A stretch of DNA of 36,739 bases from JAVBRD01 sp031548365 (lineage in GTDB: Bacteria; Bacillota; Clostridia; Christensenellales; UBA1750). The notes under the pieces are model-generated. The model did no database searches. It was given only the letters and a program-made list of their open reading frames with translations, and was not told the origin of the DNA. Position numbers and translations under genes: made by a program. Within the stretch, counting starts at the first letter, position 1, and each line of letters begins with the position of its first letter. Location of the stretch: positions 1 to 36,739 of the forward strand of contig JAVBRD010000028.1 in assembly GCA_031548365.1 (NCBI GenBank). Direction: 5' to 3'. Positions 6,961-16,099 of this stretch are shown here, one piece after another.

Positions 6961-8600
6961 AGTTTGGTGCCCAGCGTAAGTACGCGATCAAAGCACGTCG
7001 CGAACGCGTCATGCGAGATGATAAGTGCTGTTTTATCTCTTAGCACCCGTACGACGGATTCCTGAAGCTCCATTTTGGTGACGTTGTCCACCGCCGAGGA
7101 GATTTCATCGACCAGGTAGATGGGGGTATCCCGCAGAAAAGAGCGCGCCAGGGCAATACGCTGTCTTTGTCCCGCCGAAATGTTTTTTCCATCCTCAACA
7201 ATCTGCGTCTCGTAGCCGTCAGGCAGTGACATAATGAAGTCATCAATGCGGGCCAGCTTCGCTGCCTGCTCAACAAGCCGTACGTCGATTGCATCGTTGC
7301 GCATCGTAATGTTGTTGCGGATGCTGTCCGAAAAAAGCGCGTACTTTTGGGGAATGTATGTGATCAGTCGGCGTATGTCTTGCGGCGAGAGCGCCGCGAC
7401 ATCGTTGCCCAAAATGATCACAGAGCCAGAGTTGGGTGGACAAAGACCTGCAATCACGCGAAACAACGTCGTTTTCCCAGCGCCGCTCTCGCCAGCAATC
7501 CGGATGAGCGCCCCCTGCCTTATTTCGGCGTTGAACCCCAGGAAAACCGGTTTGCTCTCGTGATAGTGAAACGACACCTCGCGCAGCTCGATGGCCGCAT
7601 CGGCTTGAGTGAAGCTTCTAAGGGGTGTAAAGTGCTTTCGCCTCCACGAGTGACGCACGCAGCGGTTGAGCATTTCCCCAAGTTTTGCGCCATAGAGCGC
7701 CGCCTGCTTTTGAGCAGTTCGCCAAGGCCCAATGAAGGCAAAAGGGGTGCTGAAGCTTTGCTTAACCGCAAATATCGCCAGAACCCCAGCGATATCCACG
7801 CTCGAACGGCTGAGCAGAATGGCCGAAAGGCCGAAAAAAGCGATATCTCCCACATATTGCGCGATGATTTCGATGCTCTGCAGCAGCATCTGCGCATCGC
7901 CGGTCTTGATATCAGCGTTATAAAGACCGGTGTTGAAACTCGCGACCAGCGCGCGGGCTTGGGGTTGTGCACTGAACCATTTTGTGGCCGGTAAAGCTTT
8001 AATCGCATCAAGAAAGAGCTGAAGACACTTTTTTTGCGTAGACCTTTGTGCCGCGAGCATCTTCAGCACTCGCTTGTTCATCCACTCCCTCAGCGCGAGT
8101 TGAGCGCAGCCGATGCCTATGACGGACAGCGTCAGCACCACGCTTTCACGCAGTGAAACAGCGACCATGATGAACCCGGAGGGAAGCATCATAAAAAGCC
8201 CGATGGCCTCCTTCGTCAATTTCGCGTTGGCTTCCACGTCGCTAAACAGTGCCTGAAGCCAGTCGGAGGGCGTGGTTTTATCATACTCCCCGTTATCGAG
8301 GTAAAGGAACTCACGAGTGAGCGCATGGCGATATCCGTCCTTGAACGCCGCAAAATAGCGCGCTTGGAAAAGGTCAAATCCATAGCCCAGCAGAAAGTTT
8401 ACAAAGCCTATCCCAATCAAAAGCGTGAGTATCCATAAATAGTCGTCCAGTGCTTCCTGTGTACCCAGCCCGCCTAAAGCGCGAAAGGCAAAAAACTGGA
8501 TGAGCTGAACCACAACCACGAGTAAGCTGTACAGCCCGACGACGACGGACAGCGTGCACTGCCTCTTTCGTGAAACCATGCCAAGTGCGTTATGAAACAT
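6957..8600 (-). CDS. ABC exporter half-transporter (permease-ATPase)
   Basis: A 547-residue type IV ABC half-transporter. The membrane domain (about 1-320) has helices near 15-40, 53-75, 130-170 and 240-290. The ATPase domain has Walker A GESGAGKTT (370-378), signature ISAGQRQR (474-481), Walker B IYLVDE (494-499) and switch His530 in IISHDAF. The signature ISAGQ departs from LSGGQ by Ile for Leu and Ala for Gly. It overlaps the upstream ABC gene by 11 bases and the S24/S26 remnant by four, so the two ABC genes probably form a heterodimeric exporter in the plasma membrane. Cargo unknown: a peptide is one possibility, given the peptidase; a link to the glycan operon is another. Confidence 0.88.
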   Translation of the reverse strand: MFHNALGMVSRKRQCTLSVVVGLYSLLVVVVQLIQFFAFRALGGLGTQEALDDYLWILTLLIGIGFVNFLLGYGFDLFQARYFAAFKDGYRHALTREFLYLDNGEYDKTTPSDWLQALFSDVEANAKLTKEAIGLFMMLPSGFIMVAVSLRESVVLTLSVIGIGCAQLALREWMNKRVLKMLAAQRSTQKKCLQLFLDAIKALPATKWFSAQPQARALVASFNTGLYNADIKTGDAQMLLQSIEIIAQYVGDIAFFGLSAILLSRSSVDIAGVLAIFAVKQSFSTPFAFIGPWRTAQKQAALYGAKLGEMLNRCVRHSWRRKHFTPLRSFTQADAAIELREVSFHYHESKPVFLGFNAEIRQGALIRIAGESGAGKTTLFRVIAGLCPPNSGSVIILGNDVAALSPQDIRRLITYIPQKYALFSDSIRNNITMRNDAIDVRLVEQAAKLARIDDFIMSLPDGYETQIVEDGKNISAGQRQRIALARSFLRDTPIYLVDEISSAVDNVTKMELQESVVRVLRDKTALIISHDAFATCFDRVLTLGTKL

Positions 8601-10275
8601 CTTTCGCCTCCTTTACGAAGCGGCGATAGTTGGCTATTCCCATCAACGTCTCGTGTGTACCAGCGTTAAGTGTACCGTCTTCCAAAAAATAAATCTGGTC
8701 AAAAAACTCCAACGTCTCTACGCGGTGTGTAATCCACAACTGCGAACAATCGCGCTTGTGCGCGCGGACAAACACGAGAATCTCGCGCGCCATTTCCAGG
8801 CTAACGCCCGATAGCATTTCATCAAACACATACAGCTGGGCATCATGCAACAACGCGGCCAGCAGAATGAGCCGCTGACGCTCGCCGCCCGAGAGGTTGC
8901 CCGCGTCTGGATCAAGAGCAAGCTCCCAGCCGACGCCGCCGCTTTGAATCACATGTTCTAGCCGGAGCGCACGCACGAGTTCCGCCACAGCCTCGTGCGG
9001 GGCCACATTGAGCCAATCGCACACAAGCTGCGGGATTAGGAAAAAGTCACACGAAACATAGATGAGCGTTTGGCGCTGGCGGAGGAAGTTCAGCTGATGA
9101 AAATCGACGCCGTTGTAGCTGATCGTACCGCTGAACGCAGGCGTGTAGCCACAGAGCAGCTTGCCCAGAGTCGATTTCCCGCTGCCGCTTCCACCAATGA
9201 TCGCCGCTACGCCGCGCGCGCCTACGCACATGGACAGATCATCAAAAACGATTTGATCCTGCGAATAGCCGTACGACACATGCTCAAGGCAGATGGGGAG
9301 CTGAGCGGAGAGCACCATATCCGCCACATAGGTTTCATCAGGACTTTCAAAAAAACGTTCCAGCCGTGCGACGTGGCCTTTCGCGGTCGCGAACAGCGCA
9401 AAGTAACTGTTGCCTTTGCGGATAGCACCAGAAAAACGGGCGTACATGGTGTACATCGCCACCGCGCCGCCCAGGTCTAGCCTGCCCATCGAAATGGATA
9501 TGCCAGTGAACAACAATAGAAAGAGCAGCCCTATATTGTGCTGCAGAGCAAGCAGCAGCTTGTTCTGGGCGCTCGTTTTTTCCAGCTTATATTCGCATTC
9601 GCGCAGCTGCTCGCTCAGCCGCTCATGCGGGATCAGCATGTTTTCCTGCGCGTTGGCCAGTCCGATATCCAGAAAGCTACGGTTCAGGTTTTCATTTTCT
9701 GCGATCAGCTCCGCCCTCGCGCGCAGCATTGCCTTGTTGTCCATGCCCAGTTTATTAGCGAGCTTACGGAGAAACGGCAACGACACCAGCACAACCGCCA
9801 CGGACAAGAACGCGATGAGCGGATCGAGTGCGATAAAGTAAACGAGCGAAAGCCCCAAAAAAGCAACATCGCTTATCATAGCGGGAAATTGGGCGCAGAG
9901 AAAGCGGGCGATCGCGCTGACGTCATCGTTGTACAATGACAACAGGAAACCGGGCCTGAGATGATCCATCGCGGACAGTTGAAGCTTCTCCGCCTTTTGG
10001 TACAACGCAAGCCGTATTTCTCGCCCGACCTCCGCGCTAAGCCGCGTAAGCAGCCCTCTCGTTATAAAGAAAAGGATTGCGCGCGCCGCAAGCAATGCGG
10101 AAAGCGCTGCCACAATGGAGCCAGCCACATGCGGATCTGACAGCAGCACGTTCACAGTGCGCTGGATCATCAACGCCGCATAAACTGAGAGCACAGCTTC
10201 CAGCAATAACACGCCGCAATACAACACGTACTGAGGCCGCTGACTCCGCAACAACATCCACAAGCGCCGAATCAC
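8590..10275 (-). CDS. ABC exporter half-transporter (permease-ATPase)
   Basis: A 561-residue half-transporter. Membrane helices lie at about 15-40, 52-75, 130-170 and 245-265. The nucleotide-binding domain has Walker A GGSGSGKST (361-369), signature LSGGERQR (461-468), Walker B LYVFDE (481-486) and His517 in WITHRVE. All catalytic residues are in place. GTG start with GGGGGCAGGTG upstream, 6 bases after the end of the broken membrane-protein frame. Its start and the next ABC start are coupled by overlap, so the pair is likely one heterodimer. Position at the distal end of the polysaccharide operon does not prove a glycan role: a Wzy/flippase system is already present. Confidence 0.88.
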   Translation of the reverse strand: MIRRLWMLLRSQRPQYVLYCGVLLLEAVLSVYAALMIQRTVNVLLSDPHVAGSIVAALSALLAARAILFFITRGLLTRLSAEVGREIRLALYQKAEKLQLSAMDHLRPGFLLSLYNDDVSAIARFLCAQFPAMISDVAFLGLSLVYFIALDPLIAFLSVAVVLVSLPFLRKLANKLGMDNKAMLRARAELIAENENLNRSFLDIGLANAQENMLIPHERLSEQLRECEYKLEKTSAQNKLLLALQHNIGLLFLLLFTGISISMGRLDLGGAVAMYTMYARFSGAIRKGNSYFALFATAKGHVARLERFFESPDETYVADMVLSAQLPICLEHVSYGYSQDQIVFDDLSMCVGARGVAAIIGGSGSGKSTLGKLLCGYTPAFSGTISYNGVDFHQLNFLRQRQTLIYVSCDFFLIPQLVCDWLNVAPHEAVAELVRALRLEHVIQSGGVGWELALDPDAGNLSGGERQRLILLAALLHDAQLYVFDEMLSGVSLEMAREILVFVRAHKRDCSQLWITHRVETLEFFDQIYFLEDGTLNAGTHETLMGIANYRRFVKEAKDVS

Positions 10276-10281
10276 ACGAGA

Positions 10282-10720
10282 TCACCTGCCCCCGTTGCAT
10301 GAGCTTTCGCGCGTTTTCTTTGAGCACGGCAGCTCCGATCGATCCTTTTTCTCATAAAGAAAGTCAGACAATACCGAGCGTACGGCAGGAAACTCCCATG
10401 CCTGTTTGGATGCATCTTCCGCTTTGGGCGCTGTGCCGTCAGACGCACGCGCAGCGTCGTAAGACCTATACAGGAACAGGCCTTCTGAACCACCGAACAA
10501 CCACTCGTGAAGGGGAATAAGCCAGCAATACGGCAACGCAAATGCGGGCGTCTGCGACCAAACGGAGGCGATGGGCGCATTGCCTTGAGCGATGAGTTTC
10601 GCCTCGGCTATGTAGAAGGCCTCGTCGGTTAACTCGGTGCCATATCCAAGCAAGCATAACCACCGTGGAGACAGCGACCGCCCAAACTACAATCTCAGAT
10701 AAACTAATATTCTGCACCAT
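10282..10720 (-). pseudogene. Broken GT39-like membrane glycosyltransferase gene
   Basis: The frame from the ATG at 10720 gives one membrane helix (SEIVVWAVAVSTVVMLAW). A one-base frame change at the tandem GCTTGCTT (plus coordinates 10648-10655) then separates it from the continuation GYGTELTDEAFYIAEAKL and WLFGGSEGLFLYR. The DEAFY and SEG..LYR pattern matches the N-terminal part of ArnT/GT39-like multi-helix membrane proteins, normally 450 or more residues. After LYR the pattern is lost and only about 60 hydrophilic residues remain, so a large internal deletion is likely too. Removing one GCTT restores MLGYGTEL exactly. The original start overlaps the end of the flippase gene, as elsewhere in this operon. 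Function lost, exact family uncertain. Confidence 0.65.
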
Positions 10721-10730
10721 CGTAGATTTT

Positions 10731-12257
10731 TCATTTTTTGCTCCCAATGCGACGGATTTGTCTCATCACTTCGTTCAGAACGAGGATCATGTGCGCCTCC
10801 TTTAGCCATAAAAGGAATACCACATAGACGACCACTCCGAGCGCAGAGGAAATAGCCAAAGCCAAAAACCCAGTTGCTACGGTCTTGCCGACGAGGAGCA
10901 CGACCGCCATAGCCGCAATCGCTGCGCTGATTTTGACTGTGTCATGGACAAACGCTGTAAACCCCAGCGCGCCGATCTTTTTTCTCAGGGTAAAAAACAG
11001 CATGCCGCATTGCATCGTGGCGGCGATGGCCGTTGCCAAGGCGATGCCGTTAACGCGCAACGGCAAAACCAGTGCGAAATCCAGCGCAATGGTCAGCGCT
11101 AATGTGATGAGTGCAATAAGAAGCGGTGTCTTTGTGTCCTGAAGTGCGTAAAAACACCGGGTGATGATCATGCCCATGCTCGCGGGAACCAAACTGATAG
11201 CATAAAAGAAGAATGCGCCGCTGGTGAGCTGCTTTGCGGCGGCATCAAACGCGCCCCGTTCGTAGACGATACTGATGATATCCGATGAAAAGCACAAAAA
11301 GCACATCGTGATGGGCGCTAAGACCAGCGCCATCAGCTCGACAGATTGCATCAGGGGCTTGGCAAGCACGGTCTTGTCTTGCGAGTGAGCCAGTGCGGAA
11401 AAGCTCGTGAATGCCGTCAAGACGATGGGGACTACGATGATGCCCTGGACCATAGCGATCAGCTGGGATGCGTAGCTCAGCACGGTGGCGCCGCCATCGG
11501 AAACGCCCAGCGCAATGGACCGTTCGATCAGGCTTCCGATGTTGGTAGCGGTGGAGCTGATAAAAAGCGGTACCGCCATCCGCCACGTTTTTTCTACGGC
11601 GGATGAATGCCAAGGCGCGTCAGCTCTGTAACGGAATATCCGTCGCAAAAATGGGAGTTGAACCGCGACCTGAAGCACAACGCCCAGCACATATCCTGCC
11701 GCCATGGCGTGCACGCCCCAATATTTCGCGGCGACGAGGGGCACCAGAAGCCAGCCGGCGTTGAGCGCCAGGCCAACCAAATTGGCGGGTAAAAAACGGC
11801 TGTGTGCGTTGAGCACGCCCGAATAAATGGAAGAAAGCGTAAAAAACGCGATCAACGGAGAAAAAATGCGAATCATGGTCAGCGTGTAACCGACCTGATC
11901 CTCGGGCGCGCCTTGGGATACCGCGCGGGCCAGCCACGGCGCGGCGGCAAACAGCACAGCGCTCGCGGCAATAGAGACGACCAGCGAAATGTGGATCAGG
12001 GAGCTGACATAGCGGTCGGCAGCGTCATTTCCATCCATGTCCACGGTGGATACGCGAATGGGGACAAGAACGGTCCCCAGCCCGTTGGAGAGAGACGTGA
12101 CAAAGTTAAGAATACTCTGTGCCATGATGAACGCGTCGGTTTGCCACGACACGCCGAAAATGGCGGCAAGAACCGCGCTTCTGGCGAATGCCAGCAGCTT
12201 GCCCGCGCCGGAGACGAGCATCACGCGCAGGGTTTTGATAACCGATCCGCTACTCAA
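10731..12257 (-). CDS. murJ: MurJ/MviN-family lipid-linked oligosaccharide flippase
   Basis: A 508-residue membrane protein of the MurJ (MOP superfamily) type. The N-terminal pattern RSAVLAAIFGVSWQTDAF is that of MurJ (usually FGaG..tDAF), followed by about 14 hydrophobic segments, ERSIALGVSDGGATVLSYA in helix 7-8 and YALQDTKTPLLIAL. MurJ proteins flip undecaprenyl-linked lipid II. Here the gene sits between a Wzy-type gene and sugar genes, where a Wzx flippase is expected, so it probably flips the polysaccharide repeat unit. TTG start, one base after the Wzy stop, with AAAGG upstream. Housekeeping MurJ cannot be excluded, but the operon context argues for a dedicated copy. Confidence 0.85.
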   Translation of the reverse strand: MSSGSVIKTLRVMLVSGAGKLLAFARSAVLAAIFGVSWQTDAFIMAQSILNFVTSLSNGLGTVLVPIRVSTVDMDGNDAADRYVSSLIHISLVVSIAASAVLFAAAPWLARAVSQGAPEDQVGYTLTMIRIFSPLIAFFTLSSIYSGVLNAHSRFLPANLVGLALNAGWLLVPLVAAKYWGVHAMAAGYVLGVVLQVAVQLPFLRRIFRYRADAPWHSSAVEKTWRMAVPLFISSTATNIGSLIERSIALGVSDGGATVLSYASQLIAMVQGIIVVPIVLTAFTSFSALAHSQDKTVLAKPLMQSVELMALVLAPITMCFLCFSSDIISIVYERGAFDAAAKQLTSGAFFFYAISLVPASMGMIITRCFYALQDTKTPLLIALITLALTIALDFALVLPLRVNGIALATAIAATMQCGMLFFTLRKKIGALGFTAFVHDTVKISAAIAAMAVVLLVGKTVATGFLALAISSALGVVVYVVFLLWLKEAHMILVLNEVMRQIRRIGSKK

Positions 12258-12258
12258 G

Positions 12259-13692
12259 TCACAGGACCTTTTTGCTTACGCTTAGCGGCTGTCGACATAT
12301 CCCCAGCGCGTAACACAGACCGAACATGAGAATTGGGGAAGACCACAGTGATCCCGAGGCAAGCAGCGTGACAATGTACCCACTGAGTAAAAGGAAGACA
12401 GGAGCGACGCGCGCACAGGTTTTTGAAACCCATGCGAGCCGGAAGAAAAGCGATGCGATGGCAAGGTCCATGAGCAGCCCAAAAACCAAGCCAAGATCGC
12501 TCAGCGCTTCTAAGAGAAAGCAGTGCGGGTATGTCCTGTATTTAGCAATAAAACCAAGCGGCCCAAGACCTGCGGTGGGATGGCGCAGACTTTCCTTAAT
12601 GGCAAGAGTAAACAATGTCGAACGGCTTGTGATGCGGTCAATTACACCTTGGATTTCCGGACGAGATGGTGGGGCGGCAAGGCCATCGGTGCTCCCGCGA
12701 TTCGTGCGCTTGGGAACAGGTAAATCGAGCATGTCGTCAATGCTGGCTCTTGCAAGTGGATCTTCGTCCGATGTCTCGAACGTGCCGCGAGAGACTCCAC
12801 CAACAACTATGTTCACCCGCGCGCTCAGACTTGCCATGCCGGCAGGAACGAACACAAACGTAAACAAGATAAATGCTGCGGCAATTGATACGCAGCATAT
12901 GAGAGGCTTACAAAGGGGCTTTTTGTGAAAGATGCAGTAAACCAGTAGAATGGGCATGAACAACAGCACTGAGAAGATCGGTCCCCGTGTTGCCGAGGTA
13001 AGTATGCAAAGCCAGAGTACCAGTGCGGAAACAAAACGGATGATGTTGGCTGTCCGTTTAGCCAGTGGCCATACAGGATCCGCGCCCCATGAAAGTTGGA
13101 GGACGTTGGCCAGCAGAAACGGCAACAGAGTGTACGCTATATCCATATATGTCATGACGCCCAAGTTCGGAAACCCCATAGGCGCGGTTTTTACGCCACT
13201 TACGCTGACGTAGGTCATCATTCCCAGATACACCGCGCACAAAGGCATCACCAGCAGGCCGAGCCGTTCCAGCGCATCCATGAAGGATCGTTCTTTTGAG
13301 TACAATGCGGTTTCAATTGCAAACACGTACATGGGCACACAAAAAATCATGAAGTCGCGTAAATTGGTCATGACGGATGATGTTGGCAAAGCCCACGCCG
13401 CTCGAATATAGCAGAGGAGGAAAATTGCGGGGATGGAGCATACAATGAGCGTCGCCTTACGCTGCTCGCGAAACCGCCAGAAAAGGTAGAGAAAGTAGCA
13501 GGCAGAAAGAGCAAGAAGGGCAACCAAGGACGCCCCGTATAAGAAGGAGCGTGCTGCGTTTTGTTTCGTAGCAAGACCCATGTAAAAAAGTAGAACGTTT
13601 ACAAGGCCGCCTGATACGAGCACAGACGCGCGAGCATACCGAATTATTCCTTCTGTCAGCCGCGAACGCTCAAGCATCATGCGATTCAACAT
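12259..13692 (-). CDS. O-antigen ligase/polymerase-type membrane protein (Wzy-like)
   Basis: A 477-residue protein with about ten to twelve membrane helices. The features of the O-antigen ligase/Wzy superfamily are visible: TSATRGPIFSVLLF (the usual tgSRG...l motif) near residue 235, a long hydrophilic extracytoplasmic loop at about 290-365, and HCFLLEALSDLGLVFGLLMDL (the HN..Le.l.d.GligL motif) around 390. Such enzymes polymerise or transfer undecaprenyl-linked glycans on the outer face of the membrane. It is the only candidate polymerase in the operon. The ATG at 13692 lies inside the 3' end of the preceding Gfo/Idh/MocA gene (7-base overlap). No Wzz chain-length regulator is seen nearby. 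Confidence 0.82.
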   Translation of the reverse strand: MLNRMMLERSRLTEGIIRYARASVLVSGGLVNVLLFYMGLATKQNAARSFLYGASLVALLALSACYFLYLFWRFREQRKATLIVCSIPAIFLLCYIRAAWALPTSSVMTNLRDFMIFCVPMYVFAIETALYSKERSFMDALERLGLLVMPLCAVYLGMMTYVSVSGVKTAPMGFPNLGVMTYMDIAYTLLPFLLANVLQLSWGADPVWPLAKRTANIIRFVSALVLWLCILTSATRGPIFSVLLFMPILLVYCIFHKKPLCKPLICCVSIAAAFILFTFVFVPAGMASLSARVNIVVGGVSRGTFETSDEDPLARASIDDMLDLPVPKRTNRGSTDGLAAPPSRPEIQGVIDRITSRSTLFTLAIKESLRHPTAGLGPLGFIAKYRTYPHCFLLEALSDLGLVFGLLMDLAIASLFFRLAWVSKTCARVAPVFLLLSGYIVTLLASGSLWSSPILMFGLCYALGICRQPLSVSKKVL

Positions 13693-14783
13693 AGCTCGAT
13701 ACCTGATGAAAAAACACTTAACATTTTCATGGTTTCAAACCCGTCCATAGGCAGCTTGACAGGCCGCCCGGTCTTTTTGCTTTTGTACATCGCCAAGATG
13801 AGTTCCAATGCTTTTCGCCCCTCCCGCCCATCGACCAGCGGCTTTCCGCGTTCAGATATAGCGCGCAGCACGTCTTTATAAAGCCGCGTGTGCCCAAAAC
13901 CGTACACGTTGGGCGGCGCTTCGCGACACTCTGATTTGACCGTGGCCTCATCATCCGCTCCGTCTAAAAAATGCCACTCCTCGATGAGGTTGACCGAAGT
14001 ACCCCCGGCCTTTACCATGCCTTTTTCTCCGAATATGTAGAGCGTTTCCTCCAGATTCTTTGGAACCGCGTTGACCGTGCCCTCAAGGAGCCCCAGCGCG
14101 CCGTTTTTTCCGCGCACAATGCCGATGCCTACGTCCTCGCCCTCGATATAGGGGTGCTGCCGGTTTTCGATCTGCGCGTATACTTCGTCGATGTCGCCCA
14201 GCATCCAGCGCATCAGGTCGGCGTTGTGGATGCACTGGTTCATCAGGCAGCCGCCGTCCGACGCCCATTTCCCGCGCCACGCCGCCTGATCGTAGTACGC
14301 TTTGCCGCGATTCCAGCGAACGTGCGCGGCAATGTGAGAGAGCTTCCCGAAACGGCCGCGATCAAGCGCTTCGCGCATCTTTTGCACGGACGGGTTGAAC
14401 CGGTTCTGGTGGCAAGCGCACAGCACACGGTCCGCACGATCTGCCGCCGAGATGAGCGCGTCGGCGTCCGAAAGGCTCATGGCCAGCGGTTTCTCAATGA
14501 TGACGTGGCACCCGTGCTCCAGCGCAAACAGCCCGATTTCCGCGTGCATACCTGAGTCCGTGGCGACCGCGATCAGCTCCGGTCGAACCGTGCGGATCAT
14601 CTCCCGATAATCCGCGTACACCGGGGGGGTGCCCGGAAGGCCCGACGCCGACCACAGCGCGCACGCGGCATCGTGGCGGATGTCGCATAGCGCGGCGATG
14701 TCAAGGCCGCAGGCGTTCGCCGCCGCCAGATGGTTTGGCGCGATGCGGCCGCACCCGATGAGCGCGTAGGTCACAAGCGTCAC
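13686..14783 (-). CDS. wbpB: UDP-GlcNAcA 3-dehydrogenase, Gfo/Idh/MocA family (WbpB-like)
   Basis: A 365-residue Gfo/Idh/MocA oxidoreductase. The Rossmann start is YALIGCGRIAPNH, the signature EKPLAMSLSDAD lies at about 98-109, and the substrate domain has GGCLMNQCIHNADLMRWMLG, with the conserved G.lmdq..H.iD pattern. The gene follows a UDP-sugar 6-dehydrogenase by GTGA overlap and shares the operon with a DegT aminotransferase and a hexapeptide acetyltransferase. That set is the WbpA/B/E/D pathway, in which WbpB oxidises C3 of UDP-GlcNAc-uronate so that WbpE can aminate it. The first GTG (14783) is very close to the AAAGG site; the GTG at 14773 (starting TYALIG) has better spacing and may be the true start. 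Confidence 0.85.
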   Translation of the reverse strand: MTLVTYALIGCGRIAPNHLAAANACGLDIAALCDIRHDAACALWSASGLPGTPPVYADYREMIRTVRPELIAVATDSGMHAEIGLFALEHGCHVIIEKPLAMSLSDADALISAADRADRVLCACHQNRFNPSVQKMREALDRGRFGKLSHIAAHVRWNRGKAYYDQAAWRGKWASDGGCLMNQCIHNADLMRWMLGDIDEVYAQIENRQHPYIEGEDVGIGIVRGKNGALGLLEGTVNAVPKNLEETLYIFGEKGMVKAGGTSVNLIEEWHFLDGADDEATVKSECREAPPNVYGFGHTRLYKDVLRAISERGKPLVDGREGRKALELILAMYKSKKTGRPVKLPMDGFETMKMLSVFSSGIELC

Positions 14784-16099
14784 AACCTTTCAATGTGTTC
14801 GCGGTGCGCAATGTCCTTCATGCCATTCTTAGTGTCCAACACAGGCACGCCCGCGCGCGCGACCATCTCATAGTCTACGATGGTGTGCGACGCGGTGAGG
14901 ATGATCAAATCATAGCTTCTCAAGACATCCTCTGCGAGTATGGCGAGGCCCCTCAGCATTCGTCCCTCGTAGTGGCAGCTCGGGATGTACGGGTCATAAT
15001 AATCCACGACCGCCAACCCGCGCGTGAGCGCACCGTACACCTTGAGCGCGGGTGATTCCCGGTAGTCGTCGATGTCCTGCTTGTAGGCAACGCCCAAAAG
15101 GAGCACGCGCGAGCCGTTGAGCGGCTTTTTCGTCCGGTTAAGGATGCGTGCCGCGCGCTCGGCGACATAGTCGGGCATTCGGTCGTTGACGGTGGCGCTG
15201 GCCTCGATCATGGATGTGTGAAAGCCGTACTCGCGCGCCTTCCAGCTTAAATAATACGGGTCCAGCGGGATGCAGTGTCCGCCGAGCCCCGGGCCAGGAT
15301 AAAACGCCTGAAAACCGTACGGTTTGGTTTTGGCCGCGTCAACGACCTCCCAGACGTTGATGCCCATTTTATCGCATAAAATTGCGATTTCATTGATGAG
15401 GCCGATGTTGACGTTGCGGTAGGTGTTCTCCAGCAGTTTCTCCATTTCGGCCACGGCGGGAGAGGACGCCTCAAAAACGTCGCTGTCCAGCACCACGCGG
15501 TACATGCGCGCGATGACCTCCAGCGCGTCTTGGCCGATCGCCCCCACCACCTTGGGGGTGTTTTTCGTTTTATAAAGCAGGTTGCCCGGATCCACGCGTT
15601 CGGGGGAGAAACCGAGATAGAAATCTGTTCCACAAACAAGCCCGCTGCCTTGCTCCAGAATGGGTTTGATCAGTTCCTCCGTCGTCCCGGGGTACGTGGT
15701 GGATTCCAAAACGACGATCGTGCCTCTTTTCAGGTGCTTTGAGATGTCCTCCGCGCTTTTGCGCACATAGCTGATGTCGGGCTGCTGGTGACGATCCAGC
15801 GGGGTCGGCACGCAGATGGCGATGAAGTCCATGCTCGCGACGCAAGAAAAATCGCTCGTGGCCGAGAGTATGCCGCTCTCCACAAGCTCCTTCAGGTCGT
15901 TTCCCGCCACGTCGCCGATGTAATTTTCACCGCGGTTGACCATATCAACTTTCTTCGGCTGTACGTCGAAACCCACGGTCCTAAACCCAGCCTTGGCCTT
16001 CTCCACGGCCAACGGCAAGCCCACATAGCCCAAGCCGACCACGCCCGCGCGAAGCGTGCGGGCGTCGATCTTTTGGAGCAGCGTATCCTTGATGCTCAT
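14780..16099 (-). CDS. wbpA: UDP-GlcNAc 6-dehydrogenase (WbpA-like)
   Basis: A 439-residue nucleotide-sugar dehydrogenase. The N-terminal NAD domain has GVVGLGYVGLPLAVEKA (18-34). The central domain has ESTTYPGTTEE and FSPERVDPGN, then the catalytic-Cys loop GPGLGGHCIPLDPYY. The C-terminal UDP-binding domain begins near LLGVAYKQDIDDYRESPA. The enzyme oxidises C6 of a UDP-HexNAc to the uronate with two NAD+. Similar enzymes act on ManNAc (WecC) or GlcNAc (WbpA); the adjacent wbpB/D/E-type genes favour UDP-GlcNAc and the first step toward UDP-GlcNAc3NAcA. The ATG at 16099 overlaps the acetyltransferase stop by four bases. Confidence 0.9.
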   Translation of the reverse strand: MSIKDTLLQKIDARTLRAGVVGLGYVGLPLAVEKAKAGFRTVGFDVQPKKVDMVNRGENYIGDVAGNDLKELVESGILSATSDFSCVASMDFIAICVPTPLDRHQQPDISYVRKSAEDISKHLKRGTIVVLESTTYPGTTEELIKPILEQGSGLVCGTDFYLGFSPERVDPGNLLYKTKNTPKVVGAIGQDALEVIARMYRVVLDSDVFEASSPAVAEMEKLLENTYRNVNIGLINEIAILCDKMGINVWEVVDAAKTKPYGFQAFYPGPGLGGHCIPLDPYYLSWKAREYGFHTSMIEASATVNDRMPDYVAERAARILNRTKKPLNGSRVLLLGVAYKQDIDDYRESPALKVYGALTRGLAVVDYYDPYIPSCHYEGRMLRGLAILAEDVLRSYDLIILTASHTIVDYEMVARAGVPVLDTKNGMKDIAHREHIERL

